DNA of 64,000 bases from assembly GCA_947461125.1 (NCBI GenBank), contig CANHHX010000001.1:27276-91275 (forward strand), given 5' to 3'. The position numbers and the translations under genes were made by a program. Positions within the stretch are counted from its first letter, which is position 1, and each line of letters begins with the position of its first letter. Source of the stretch: Bacteroidota bacterium (GTDB lineage Bacteria; Bacteroidota; Bacteroidia; Chitinophagales; Chitinophagaceae). Shown here one piece after another: positions 18,250-27,101 of this stretch. Under the pieces are notes generated by a model. It saw only the letters and a list, made by a program, of their open reading frames with translations. It was not told the origin of the DNA and did not search any database.

Positions 18250-19705
18250 AATTTACTATTTTTGGTTTATAATTATTTAATAAAAATTTAAAATGATATC
18301 GATTATGATACAAATACATAGCTGCACTAAAAAAAACAAAAACATTTACAACTAACTTAAATAAAATATTAGCATCTTTTAAAAGAAATGCTGTACAACC
18401 TAGTAGCACAATTAGAAGGATCCATAAATGAGGATAATACTTTTGTTTATCCACGTTTTTTAGTGCACTAGTATACATGCCAGAAAAATAAACAACTAAT
18501 AGCCCTATAAATGTAGCTATTGCAGAACCCATCACACCTAGATAAGGTATTAATAGCAGATTTAAAATAACATTGATAATTCCACCAGCAAAAGATATGC
18601 GCCAAAATTGCTTGGTCTTATCCTCAAAACCAAGCCTCATCATACAGGCCCAATACATAGGCATACATGAATTCCCCATCAATATTACAATCGCGAAAGG
18701 ATATGCTGCTGCCAGCTCGGCATTGTTTGTAATCAAATTAAATATTTCTTTTACCCATAAGCATGCCATAAAAGTAAAAGATATAAATACTACCTGCAAA
18801 AAAAAAGTGAAATATCGTGCATTCTTGTACGATACTTCCAGCCTTTGGGCGAATAAGGTATAATACATTGGACCCACCGCCTGGCCTATCGCATTGCCAG
18901 CCGCATCAGCATATTTACCCAAAGTATAGGCAAAGTTATATTGGCCAATTTGCTGAGGATTGATTTTATAAAGATCAAGTAAAATACGGTCTGATGCATC
19001 AAGCAGATATCCAGAGTACTTATGTGGTATCATGGGCAATGATACTCTTAGAAGATTTCGCATCTGGTTTTTCTTTATTTTAAAAACCGGATATAGTTTC
19101 AACTTAAAAAATACTGGATAAAGAAAAAATAAAAAATTAACTAATGCTATGATAAAATTTGTAATAAAAAAACTCCAGTAATGAAACTTCAAGTTTACAA
19201 TAAGATAATAATTAGCAAATACGCCTATGGCACCGGTAATAACAGCTACAATAAACAAATATTGTGGTTTTTGTTTGCTTTGATAATATCTTACACCCAA
19301 CGTATTTACAGAATCGAAAAGTAAAATAGGTAAAATTACAAGTAAAATAAAGTAGTAAAAATGTGTATCAATATATTTTTGTACAAAAAAATAAAGAATC
19401 ATAAAGACCATTAATGAATATGGAAAGCTCCACACAATTAATATCCCAAATATTTTTTGCCAAAACAATTTCCATTTTACAGGATTCCCCTGTGCTTTAA
19501 AAAAATAATTCGTCAAGTTTAATTGAAGACCAAGGTCTTTAAAGGCACTTAACGCGGAAGTATAAGCTATAGTAATACCATATACTGTATAATCAAAAGC
19601 AGTTAAATATTTTGTAGTTATAGGCAATAAAAATAAGGTAATTATGCTGGGCAATTGAGGGCCAATAGCGTATAGTAAACTATGAGAAAATAGACGTTTT
19701 AACAA
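18242..19705 (-). CDS. wzx: O-unit flippase (Wzx, polysaccharide_synt family)
   Basis: This 487-residue protein has about twelve to fourteen membrane segments and the N-terminal layout of Wzx flippases (FSHSLLYAIGPQLPSII, then YGITIAYTS). It would move undecaprenyl-linked repeat units across the inner membrane. The only plausible start is TTG at 19703-19705, overlapping the previous stop by 7 bases; no in-frame ATG occurs before the first membrane segment. Overlaps on both sides indicate tight translational coupling. Confidence 0.88.
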   Translation of the reverse strand: MLKRLFSHSLLYAIGPQLPSIITLFLLPITTKYLTAFDYTVYGITIAYTSALSAFKDLGLQLNLTNYFFKAQGNPVKWKLFWQKIFGILIVWSFPYSLMVFMILYFFVQKYIDTHFYYFILLVILPILLFDSVNTLGVRYYQSKQKPQYLFIVAVITGAIGVFANYYLIVNLKFHYWSFFITNFIIALVNFLFFLYPVFFKLKLYPVFKIKKNQMRNLLRVSLPMIPHKYSGYLLDASDRILLDLYKINPQQIGQYNFAYTLGKYADAAGNAIGQAVGPMYYTLFAQRLEVSYKNARYFTFFLQVVFISFTFMACLWVKEIFNLITNNAELAAAYPFAIVILMGNSCMPMYWACMMRLGFEDKTKQFWRISFAGGIINVILNLLLIPYLGVMGSAIATFIGLLVVYFSGMYTSALKNVDKQKYYPHLWILLIVLLGCTAFLLKDANILFKLVVNVFVFFSAAMYLYHNRYHFKFLLNNYKPKIVNYE

Positions 19706-20901
19706 TTATTATACATTTTGTAAGATGAGCAACTGCTTAAAAGAAACTTTTCCCATTCCATGTTATTTTTTTCTAAATCAATTAAAGGCACTTTTACTTT
19801 TTGTTGTGATATCCAATCTATAATATTTAATCCTTTTTTATATACAAGTGCATAGCCCTGATTTATTTCCTTTTTAAAATAAGAAGGCCCTCCATAAGGT
19901 GGTGTGTTTTCACCATTAGGCCCATATTGAATTACCAAATGATTAAGTATTAGAGATGTTATACCAAATTGTGCAGCTTCAATAACAACTGAACTTTCAA
20001 TAGTGATATGCGTTTTTGTCTTTGTAAGAATCAGTGGCAGAGGCAGGGTACTTAACTCCTTCCAGAAAACTTTCTCTTTTTCTTCTAGAGTAAAATTTTT
20101 ATCTAAAAATTGTTCAAATTCATCCCGATTTTCCTTTTTCATATAAACAACCGGATGTAGTCTTATTACCCAAGTATAAATATTTAAAGTTTGTCTTATT
20201 ACCGCTATCATATAATCAGGTATGATGTAACTGTGATGTGAACCCCATGTTAGTGTTAATAAAATAATTGGCTTTTTAAAATTATTTAGAGTCAGAGCAG
20301 CCTCATCGCAATTGAACCATTCTGAAAATGTGTTTTCAAAAAAACCGTTATTCCATTGATTACCTATAACATGAGTCATACATAAATACTCGAAATTTTT
20401 AGCACTTACGTCATCCCAGCTTAAAAATCCGTATGGAAGATACTCTGTTGAGAAATTTCTTAACGTATTTTTTCCAAAATACATATGATCGGATGCTATT
20501 ACACCATGTTGCAAGTAATACAATTTTATTTTTTTTGAATTACACACTTTGTTTAAAGCTATATCCCAGTCAATAACGATTAGCGCTTTAGGCCTAAGAA
20601 GCATCAAGATTAGTTTCCACGATGTTGTACGCTTTAATTTAATTTTTTCAAAAAAAATCATCAGTGGTGCCACAGAAAAATCATAATCACAATTATGATC
20701 ATCAATAATTGTGATTGCTGATATTTTGGATTTTATATTTTCTGCTTCCAATTTTTTTTTCAGAACAAATGCAAAGGGAGATATTTTACGTTCGTTTAAG
20801 AATGTATTTATATCTGCTCCGGTTATAAATATAATATGTTGTTGTCTGTTTTTTATACATCCAAAAACACTTTGTATCCACGAAATGAAAAAAGAGATCA
20901 A
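19699..20901 (-). CDS. Probable GT-B-like glycan transferase of unknown specificity
   Basis: This 400-residue cytoplasmic protein has the GT-B-like segments KLYYLQHGVIASD, WVIRLHPVVYM and IESSVVIEAAQFG. The last resembles the donor-site glutamate region of CDP-glycerol and sialyl transferase-like enzymes. The start appears to be TTG at 20899-20901. Its position directly after pseI and before wzx makes transfer of the nonulosonic acid to the acceptor a reasonable guess. It lacks the N-terminal motif expected of PseG. Confidence 0.6.
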   Translation of the reverse strand: MISFFISWIQSVFGCIKNRQQHIIFITGADINTFLNERKISPFAFVLKKKLEAENIKSKISAITIIDDHNCDYDFSVAPLMIFFEKIKLKRTTSWKLILMLLRPKALIVIDWDIALNKVCNSKKIKLYYLQHGVIASDHMYFGKNTLRNFSTEYLPYGFLSWDDVSAKNFEYLCMTHVIGNQWNNGFFENTFSEWFNCDEAALTLNNFKKPIILLTLTWGSHHSYIIPDYMIAVIRQTLNIYTWVIRLHPVVYMKKENRDEFEQFLDKNFTLEEKEKVFWKELSTLPLPLILTKTKTHITIESSVVIEAAQFGITSLILNHLVIQYGPNGENTPPYGGPSYFKKEINQGYALVYKKGLNIIDWISQQKVKVPLIDLEKNNMEWEKFLLSSCSSYKMYNNC

Positions 20902-20913
20902 ACTATTGTTATT

Positions 20914-21954
20914 CTAAATTTTATCCCAGCTTAAAGGAGTTCCTTTAGCCAGACTTACACGAGCAGTATTGCCTATTAATTGCTCAAAATATCGAGGGTG
21001 CAAGCCATCACCAGGTCTTATTATCCTAATATTGTCATAATTGAACTTTTCTCCTTGTTGTATCTCCTTCACAACATAAATACTTCTTTTAAACATGAGG
21101 CTCTTGATTTCGGTTGGCTGAATACCATATTGAATATTACCCAATGATTGCCAGGCTCTTTCTGTTTCTATTACTAAACTTTTGAGTTCATCAGGTTCCA
21201 AAGAAAAAGCACTATCAACCCCGCCTTCGGATCTGTCTAAGCAAAAATGCTTCTCGATCACAGTTGCTCCCAATACCGTAGCCGCTACAGGCACACCTAT
21301 ACCCATCGTATGATCACTTAATCCTACTTCACAATTAAACAATGATTTTAAATGAGGTATTGTTCTTAAGTTAGAATTTAAAGGGTTTGCAGGGTAATTA
21401 CTGGTACATTTTAAAAGGACCAAATCGCTGCAGTTATTATTCCTGAGTACGTCAACAGATTCAGCAAGGCCCTCGAGGCTGCTAACACCTGTTGACATAA
21501 TTACAGGTTTACCCGTTTTGGCTACTTTTTTTAGAAGGGGCAAATAATTGTTTTCAAAAGATGCAATTTTATACGCCGGAGAATTCAGTTTTTCTAAAAA
21601 ATCGACAGCACTATTATCAAAAGGAGTTGAAAATATGATGATATTATTATCAGCAGCACATTTATATAATGCTTCATGCCATTCCCACGGAGTATGAGCT
21701 TCCTGATATAATTCATACAAGTTCCTATTTTTCCACAAAGAGTTTTCATCTTTAATATCAAAAAGTCCTCCTCTATGATCTATTGTAATAGTATCAGCAG
21801 TATATGTTTGTAGTTTAACCGCATGTGCGCCACACTCAGCTGCAGTTTCAATTATTTTAAAAGCCCTATCTATAGATTGATTATGGTTACCGCTCATTTC
21901 AGCGATGATAAAAGGGGTGTTATTTGAACTTATAGTATAATTGCTTATTTGCAT
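20914..21954 (-). CDS. pseI: Pseudaminic acid synthase (PseI)
   Basis: This 346-residue NeuB-family synthase has FIIAEMSGNHNQ, AVKLQTYTADTIT, FSTPFDNSAVDFL, GLSDHTMG and VIEKHFCLD (the latter two hold the metal-binding histidines). The C-terminal SAF domain contains IRIIRPGDGLHP. The wording of the motifs (YTADT, TPWEW) is that of PseI rather than sialic or legionaminic acid synthases. It condenses a 6-deoxy-diacetamido hexose with phosphoenolpyruvate. It overlaps the upstream GNAT gene by 10 bases. Confidence 0.9.
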   Translation of the reverse strand: MQISNYTISSNNTPFIIAEMSGNHNQSIDRAFKIIETAAECGAHAVKLQTYTADTITIDHRGGLFDIKDENSLWKNRNLYELYQEAHTPWEWHEALYKCAADNNIIIFSTPFDNSAVDFLEKLNSPAYKIASFENNYLPLLKKVAKTGKPVIMSTGVSSLEGLAESVDVLRNNNCSDLVLLKCTSNYPANPLNSNLRTIPHLKSLFNCEVGLSDHTMGIGVPVAATVLGATVIEKHFCLDRSEGGVDSAFSLEPDELKSLVIETERAWQSLGNIQYGIQPTEIKSLMFKRSIYVVKEIQQGEKFNYDNIRIIRPGDGLHPRYFEQLIGNTARVSLAKGTPLSWDKI

Positions 21955-22427
21955 TGATTTATGTTTTTAATATATAATACAGAGGGTTCTTTTTGATATA
22001 TCAATTCTTTTTTAAGAATAAAATTTGCTTTTATAAAAGAATCTATAGAGGCTATATTGGAACTCTTTATATAAGCATAAAGGAAATAGTTGGGATTTTC
22101 AGTTAAAAAAATATTGGATGCTGTATCAAGTATTTGGGGTGCATATGAATTACCTCGGTGCATAATATCAATTGAAACTCCAATTATAGCTGTATTATCA
22201 TTAGACTTTGTGATACGCACCTGTCCAATATTTTGCTGATCTTCATTATGAAATATATAGAAACAAAAATTGGGATTATTAATACGTTCGTTAAACCATT
22301 CTACATGTGCATTGTAATCAATTGTAGCAGTATCAAAAGATTGTAGTCTTACCAAAGGGTCATTTGCCCATTGATAATACAAGTCACAATCCTTTATGTT
22401 AGCTTTACGTATGGTTAGAATGCTCAT
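21945..22427 (-). CDS. GNAT N-acetyltransferase, PseH-like
   Basis: This 160-residue GNAT protein has LTIRKANIKDCDLYYQWAND at its start, then QNIGQVRITK and the acetyl-CoA-binding strand region IGVSIDIMHRGNSYA. The opening residues resemble the acetyltransferase fused to, or paired with, PseG in pseudaminic acid loci. It overlaps pseI by 10 bases. The likely role is acetylation of the 4-amino group after PseC, before PseI; this is inferred from position and similarity. Confidence 0.75.
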   Translation of the reverse strand: MSILTIRKANIKDCDLYYQWANDPLVRLQSFDTATIDYNAHVEWFNERINNPNFCFYIFHNEDQQNIGQVRITKSNDNTAIIGVSIDIMHRGNSYAPQILDTASNIFLTENPNYFLYAYIKSSNIASIDSFIKANFILKKELIYQKEPSVLYIKNINQCK

Positions 22428-22974
22428 TAATTTTTGAATGAATAACTACATCAATAAACTTGTCTTCAATAAAGCAATGATCTTTCAAAACTGCTTCTTT
22501 ATAAAAGCCGCAAGATTCTAAAACAGAGTACAAATTAGGCCTTAAGTCAAATGCATAAGTAAAAATTTTATGGATTTTAATATCTTCAAAAGCTACCAGC
22601 TGTATCATACTTAGAAAACTTTGCCAGCAAGAAGAAAAGTATTCTTCTTCCATCTCTGGTTTGATTATAAAGGAAATCTCTGCATGCTTATCTACCCAAT
22701 TAATATGCACCAATCCACCATAACCTATACATACATTATTATATAAAAAAGAAAATAAGATTTGGCTGGGTTGCTGTGTATCAAATAATTTACTTATTAT
22801 CTCTGCAAAGTAATTATCTTGGATAATTGGCGTAAGTAGTTTTTGCTGGCGTAAATGAAAAATCTGCGCATTACGCATATGCATAATAATATACTTATCC
22901 TGGTCTCTTATGGGCACAATAGAGTAATTCTCATTAATTCTTACTTGTTCTTTTAAAGAAGCATAATTACGCAT
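22405..22974 (-). CDS. Second GNAT N-acetyltransferase in the nonulosonic acid module
   Basis: This 189-residue RimJ/RimL-like GNAT has MRNAQIFHLRQQKLLT, IGYGGLVHINW and a C-terminal ESCGFYKEAVLKDHCF typical of the family. It overlaps the other GNAT gene by 23 bases and hisF by one base. Two different GNATs side by side suggest two separately acylated amino groups, or that one adds a non-acetyl acyl group; neither can be told from sequence. Confidence 0.75.
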   Translation of the reverse strand: MRNYASLKEQVRINENYSIVPIRDQDKYIIMHMRNAQIFHLRQQKLLTPIIQDNYFAEIISKLFDTQQPSQILFSFLYNNVCIGYGGLVHINWVDKHAEISFIIKPEMEEEYFSSCWQSFLSMIQLVAFEDIKIHKIFTYAFDLRPNLYSVLESCGFYKEAVLKDHCFIEDKFIDVVIHSKINEHSNHT

Positions 22975-23720
22975 TATAATCTGACCGGTTTATTTATCTT
23001 TTGTAACGAGTTTTTAATATCAAGAGGTGTGAATTGGGTAAAATGGAAAATACTTGACGAACCTACCGCTTCGCAATTGGTATTCTGAAAAAGTTCAATA
23101 TAATGGTCTGGCTTACCACCGCCTCCAACACAAATCATTGGAACTTTTGTTATTTTTTCTGCTTCCTTTATCAATTCTATATCAAACCCACTCATCATTC
23201 CGTCGTTGTTAACTGCATTTAATATTATTTCTCCGGCTCCAGCTTCTTGCATTTCTGAAATAAAATCATGCATTGCTATATTCTTACCAGCAATATTCAA
23301 TATTTCAAACCGATCATTTTTCTTTTGAACATCTACTGAGATTGTTATACACTGTGCCCCAAAAAATTCTGAAGCAGTTTTGATGAAATTTTTATCTTTA
23401 ATTGAAGCTGACTTAATAATAACCTTATCAGCACCAATTTTTAATAGATCATTAATGTCCTCAACTGAAGTTATACCGCCACCAATTGCTACCGGCATAA
23501 AACACTCTTTAATTACATCTTGTACTATTTTAAGATTAATCTTTCTATTCTGTTGTGTAGCAAAAATATCTATAAAAGCAAGTTCATCTACTGCCCTGCT
23601 GTTATAAACCCTTGCTGCCTGTACAGGATTACCAACCATCCTCGGATTAATAAATTGTTTGGTTTTAACTAATGCAAATCCATTAAAAGTGAGTATAGGT
23701 ATAATCCTAACTTTAAGCAT
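22974..23720 (-). CDS. hisF2: HisF-like ammonia-channel subunit, module 2
   Basis: This 248-residue TIM barrel is related to, but clearly distinct from, the copy at 15929-16690. The catalytic Asp11 position of true HisF is Thr (IIPILTFNG), while the later Asp is kept (ISVDVQKK). It overlaps hisH by 8 bases and a GNAT gene by 1 base. It presumably docks with the second sugar amidotransferase and conducts ammonia. Confidence 0.87.
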   Translation of the reverse strand: MLKVRIIPILTFNGFALVKTKQFINPRMVGNPVQAARVYNSRAVDELAFIDIFATQQNRKINLKIVQDVIKECFMPVAIGGGITSVEDINDLLKIGADKVIIKSASIKDKNFIKTASEFFGAQCITISVDVQKKNDRFEILNIAGKNIAMHDFISEMQEAGAGEIILNAVNNDGMMSGFDIELIKEAEKITKVPMICVGGGGKPDHYIELFQNTNCEAVGSSSIFHFTQFTPLDIKNSLQKINKPVRL

Positions 23721-24321
23721 AATATTTATAAATAGATGATAAAAGTGTTAGGCCTGCATTCTGACTTTTTTCAGGATGAAATTGTGTGGCAAAAATATTC
23801 TTGTTTTGAATAGCAGCAACATAATCTTTACCATAATTTACAGTAGCTGCAATATTTTCTTTATCTGAAACATCAAAATGAAAACTATGTATAAAGTAGA
23901 AATTTTTTTGATCTACTGGTGATAAAAAACCCTGTTTTGTTACAGATATATCATTCCATCCTAAATGTGGTATTCTCTTTTGTGGTTCTATAATTTTTTT
24001 TACTGTTCCTTCTATCCAACCTAAGCCATTGCAGTGAATAAATTCTGTCCCACTTGAAGCGAGCAATTGCATACCTAAACAAAAGCCCATAAAAGGTTTC
24101 TCTTTAACTAATACTTGTTCATTTAGAACCGGTATTAAATTATAAGCAATTAGATTATCCATACCCTGTTTAAAAGCACCAACACCAGGTAAAATAATAA
24201 AATCAGCATCAATTATTTCTTTATGGTTGGATGTAATTATATTTTTTATTTTTAAAAAATCTAAAGCTTTTTGTACTGAAGCCACATTGCCCATTCCATA
24301 ATCGATAATAGCTGTTTTCAC
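23713..24321 (-). CDS. hisH2: HisH-like glutaminase subunit, module 2
   Basis: This 202-residue class I glutamine amidotransferase has IILPGVGAFKQG, the nucleophile in GFCLGMQLL, and the catalytic His/Glu in ATQFHPEKSQ. The start codon is GTG at 24319-24321. It works with the adjacent HisF-like protein to deliver ammonia to the amidotransferase at 24341-25495. Confidence 0.88.
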   Translation of the reverse strand: MKTAIIDYGMGNVASVQKALDFLKIKNIITSNHKEIIDADFIILPGVGAFKQGMDNLIAYNLIPVLNEQVLVKEKPFMGFCLGMQLLASSGTEFIHCNGLGWIEGTVKKIIEPQKRIPHLGWNDISVTKQGFLSPVDQKNFYFIHSFHFDVSDKENIAATVNYGKDYVAAIQNKNIFATQFHPEKSQNAGLTLLSSIYKYYA

Positions 24322-24340
24322 AATTGCATTAAATTAAGAG

Positions 24341-25495
24341 TTACTGAATTTCAAAGCTTTTAATCAAATTACCTTCATCATCTCTTTTAAAACTGCCATC
24401 TTTGTTTTTTTTGAAAATTATAGGATTTGTGTAAGAATCAATTACATTATCAATCTCTATTTTCGACATACCTGAGTATTTAATAAATTCATTTATGGCA
24501 TAGTGAGGGTACTTACCATCAAATTGCTTTACTAAAGCTAAACCTTCAGCGCGAGTAAGTCTGTTGTTCCTGATATCAATACATGCATGATCAGTTGCTC
24601 TGCCGAAGCCGTATTTTACATATTTCAGATAATCATGCAGACCTACTAATTTTTCATCTAGATTCTCATAATTAGTATAAGTACCTTCAATATTTCCATC
24701 TTCCTTCACACTAAACCCAAGTTCTTTTACTATCTCTAGCTGTTTACGGGCATCCCAAAAAAAATAATGCCCTAAAAATATTCCTGTTACACCTACTCTT
24801 TCAATATCTTCATCTTCTGGATAAAAGTAAGGTGTCAGTTCTTTTTCAGTAAGGCCCTGTACTCCAACCATATCCTGTATTCTGTTTCCCAGCAAGCCCC
24901 CAAATTCCTCTAACCATTTCCGGTTAAGTATTCTGTTTTTTACGCTATCAAGATGTGGGCCACCGTATTCCTGTTGGGGATTTTCTCCCCATATTATTAG
25001 TGGAATATTGAATTTAACAGCGAACATTACAGGAATAGTGAAAATGCCTATATGGTTAGGCCACATTTCATCACCTACTCTGATAAAGCTTTCTACAACC
25101 ATTTTTTTATAAGCATCATGATTTTTTTTGAAATGTATAAGATCAATACCCATTTTAGAAATATTATCTAAATTACGCTGACCTAGTTCAGTAACCATTG
25201 TAGTTTCAAAGCAAACACATAAAGGATTAAGACCGCATACATTCTTCATAAAATAAGCTTGGTACGTGCTATCTTTCCCTCCACTTACAGGTATTAAACA
25301 ATCATATCCAATTTCTCCAGAAGGCTTTTTATAAAAATCTACAATCTCAAAAAAATCTTTCCTTTTTTGGACCCAATCGATACCTATATTTTTCTGTTCA
25401 GCGGCTACACAGGCAGAACAAATACCCTCTTCATTGAAAGACAAGTCGGGTTTGGTTTCTGGAAACAAACATTTATTACAATATCTAATATTCAT
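24341..25495 (-). CDS. N-acetyl sugar amidotransferase (WbpG/PseA family), module 2
   Basis: From the ATG at 25493-25495 the protein has about 384 residues, with cysteine pairs C6/C9 and C26/C29 and a PP-loop SGGKDS at 71-76. An upstream ATG at 25522 would overlap the methylase gene by 25 bases and adds a tail not expected in the family. PseA, which makes the acetamidino form of pseudaminic acid in Campylobacter, belongs to this family. Its place between a pseudaminic methylase and hisH/hisF points to that role. Confidence 0.87.
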   Translation of the reverse strand: MNIRYCNKCLFPETKPDLSFNEEGICSACVAAEQKNIGIDWVQKRKDFFEIVDFYKKPSGEIGYDCLIPVSGGKDSTYQAYFMKNVCGLNPLCVCFETTMVTELGQRNLDNISKMGIDLIHFKKNHDAYKKMVVESFIRVGDEMWPNHIGIFTIPVMFAVKFNIPLIIWGENPQQEYGGPHLDSVKNRILNRKWLEEFGGLLGNRIQDMVGVQGLTEKELTPYFYPEDEDIERVGVTGIFLGHYFFWDARKQLEIVKELGFSVKEDGNIEGTYTNYENLDEKLVGLHDYLKYVKYGFGRATDHACIDIRNNRLTRAEGLALVKQFDGKYPHYAINEFIKYSGMSKIEIDNVIDSYTNPIIFKKNKDGSFKRDDEGNLIKSFEIQ

Positions 25496-25497
25496 TT

Positions 25498-26118
25498 TTA
25501 TTTTTTTTCGATTAAGAACCATGTGATATCATCTTGTGGAAAAGCAGGATCTCTCCTATATGCAAAACCATAATCAATAAGAGCACAATTATTAAACCTA
25601 TCTAGAAATTCTCCAGCGAAATCTCTTTTATACAATCTATCCATATGTCCTCTATATGGAATGGTTACAGGTATAGGATTGTAGTATTCCCCGATTAAGA
25701 TATATTTATTTGAACTTTCATATAGTTTATCATAAACCACATTTAACATATCAGGATTTATATGAATTAATACCCCTTTTATTAAAGACAGTTCAACTGA
25801 TTCAGAAACATCAGCTTCAAAAATAGAACCCATGTAAACGTTCTCATTACCAATCTCAATTTTTAACTGTTGTGCAGCTTTTTCATTTATCTCAATCCCT
25901 TTCAAGTTAATTTGGGGATATAAAGCTTTTAATGCTTTCATATTCATCCCAATATTTGCCCCAAACTCTCTACAAGAAGAAATTTTTCCTGCTTTTTTTA
26001 AAGCATTAGAAAAATAATAAAGGTTTGAAGCCATTAGCTGATCACTTTTATTTCTTGAGATATAATCATCCCCAAATTCTTGTGACCAAAATTGTTCTTG
26101 ATCTGTTTTAAAGTCCAT
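25498..26118 (-). CDS. Pseudaminic acid biosynthesis-associated methylase
   Basis: This 206-residue methyltransferase has QEQFWSQEFGDDYISRN, CREFGANIGMNMKAL as the SAM motif, KGVLIHINPDML, and the terminal FPQDDITWFLIEKK. These closely match the TIGR family of pseudaminic-acid-associated methylases. It is a strong family-specific marker that the surrounding module makes a pseudaminic-type nonulosonic acid. The exact methyl acceptor in this family is not settled. Confidence 0.9.
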   Translation of the reverse strand: MDFKTDQEQFWSQEFGDDYISRNKSDQLMASNLYYFSNALKKAGKISSCREFGANIGMNMKALKALYPQINLKGIEINEKAAQQLKIEIGNENVYMGSIFEADVSESVELSLIKGVLIHINPDMLNVVYDKLYESSNKYILIGEYYNPIPVTIPYRGHMDRLYKRDFAGEFLDRFNNCALIDYGFAYRRDPAFPQDDITWFLIEKK

Positions 26119-26165
26119 AGTTTTTATTTTTTAAATTAATATTAATGCAAGTAACAATATATTGT

Positions 26166-27095
26166 TTACTCCTTTTTGGAAAGAATAATTCTTACTAAAT
26201 TATTTGTTGCTATTTGAGCTCCTGAATAGTTTAGATGGTCAATATTTTGAAAAAATGAATTTGGCAAAGAAGAATCTAATGATATAAATTTATATTTCTT
26301 ACTTAAGATATTCTTTCCAAAATTATAATTCGAAATAAAATTAGAATTATAATAATTTTTTAACTCATTAGTGGGTAAATCAAACAAGACTATTTCAATA
26401 TTTCTGATTTTATTTAGATTTTCTAAATAATTTAATAAGTGCTTAAATTTTATTTCAGAAAAATTATCCTTCCTAAGAGGATAGTATAGTGCTTGTGTAC
26501 TTTTAAGAATATTACTGGTATAAACTTGAGTCGATTTACAATATCCTTTTGATAATAATGTTTCAAAGTTTTCATTTTTTTTCATTCCAACAGTAAAAAT
26601 ATTACTAAACCCCTTTCTTATACTTTTTTGTAATATTTCATCATACTCATTGTATTCTTTATATTTATAAGCAATGTATTCATTCGTAAATGAATTTTCT
26701 AAGTATCTATGAATTGGATATGCCAAAAAATTATCTGCCAAACAAGAAAATGTAGTAGGTGAAATTAACAAATAAATTGATTTTGGTTTTTGCTGGCATT
26801 GAGCTAAATACTCGTCTAAAAGTAATTCATAAAAATATGGGCCAGCCGTTGAAATACCAAGATTATATGTTTTATAATTAATACTATCAAAAATTTCCGG
26901 AATAATCCCAGAATAACAATATGAATTCCCAACAAACAATATGTCTAATGAGTCAAACTTGGATTTATTCTTTATTGATACTATATTATTATCTTGACTT
27001 AATTTCTTATCAATATTATCAATCCTACTTAATAGCAAAAGAAATAAGAATGCAATTAAAAAAAATAATAGTAATCGTTTTATTAAAGTATTCAT
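26166..27095 (-). CDS. SGNH-type periplasmic protein paired with MBOAT O-acyltransferase
   Basis: The protein has 309 residues with an N-terminal membrane anchor (residues about 5-24), then an SGNH-like fold. The nucleophile Ser58 is in FVGNSYCYSG and the catalytic Asp-His pair is in NIDHLNYSG near the C-terminus. It follows the MBOAT gene by 6 bases. Such pairs transfer acetyl groups to exported polysaccharides: the MBOAT carries the acyl group across the membrane and the SGNH protein places it. Confidence 0.8.
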   Translation of the reverse strand: MNTLIKRLLLFFLIAFLFLLLLSRIDNIDKKLSQDNNIVSIKNKSKFDSLDILFVGNSYCYSGIIPEIFDSINYKTYNLGISTAGPYFYELLLDEYLAQCQQKPKSIYLLISPTTFSCLADNFLAYPIHRYLENSFTNEYIAYKYKEYNEYDEILQKSIRKGFSNIFTVGMKKNENFETLLSKGYCKSTQVYTSNILKSTQALYYPLRKDNFSEIKFKHLLNYLENLNKIRNIEIVLFDLPTNELKNYYNSNFISNYNFGKNILSKKYKFISLDSSLPNSFFQNIDHLNYSGAQIATNNLVRIILSKKE

Positions 27096-27101
27096 TTCAA
27101 A

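Noticed and set aside
19699..20901. The GT-B-like protein as the missing PseG
   Set aside because: It lacks the N-terminal PseG motif and its RLHP and QHG segments fit transferase-type families better; the idea is kept only as a test.
14761..25495. HisH and HisF homologues as histidine biosynthesis genes
   Set aside because: No other his genes are nearby, the cyclase aspartate is missing in both HisF copies, and each pair is next to a WbpG-type amidotransferase.
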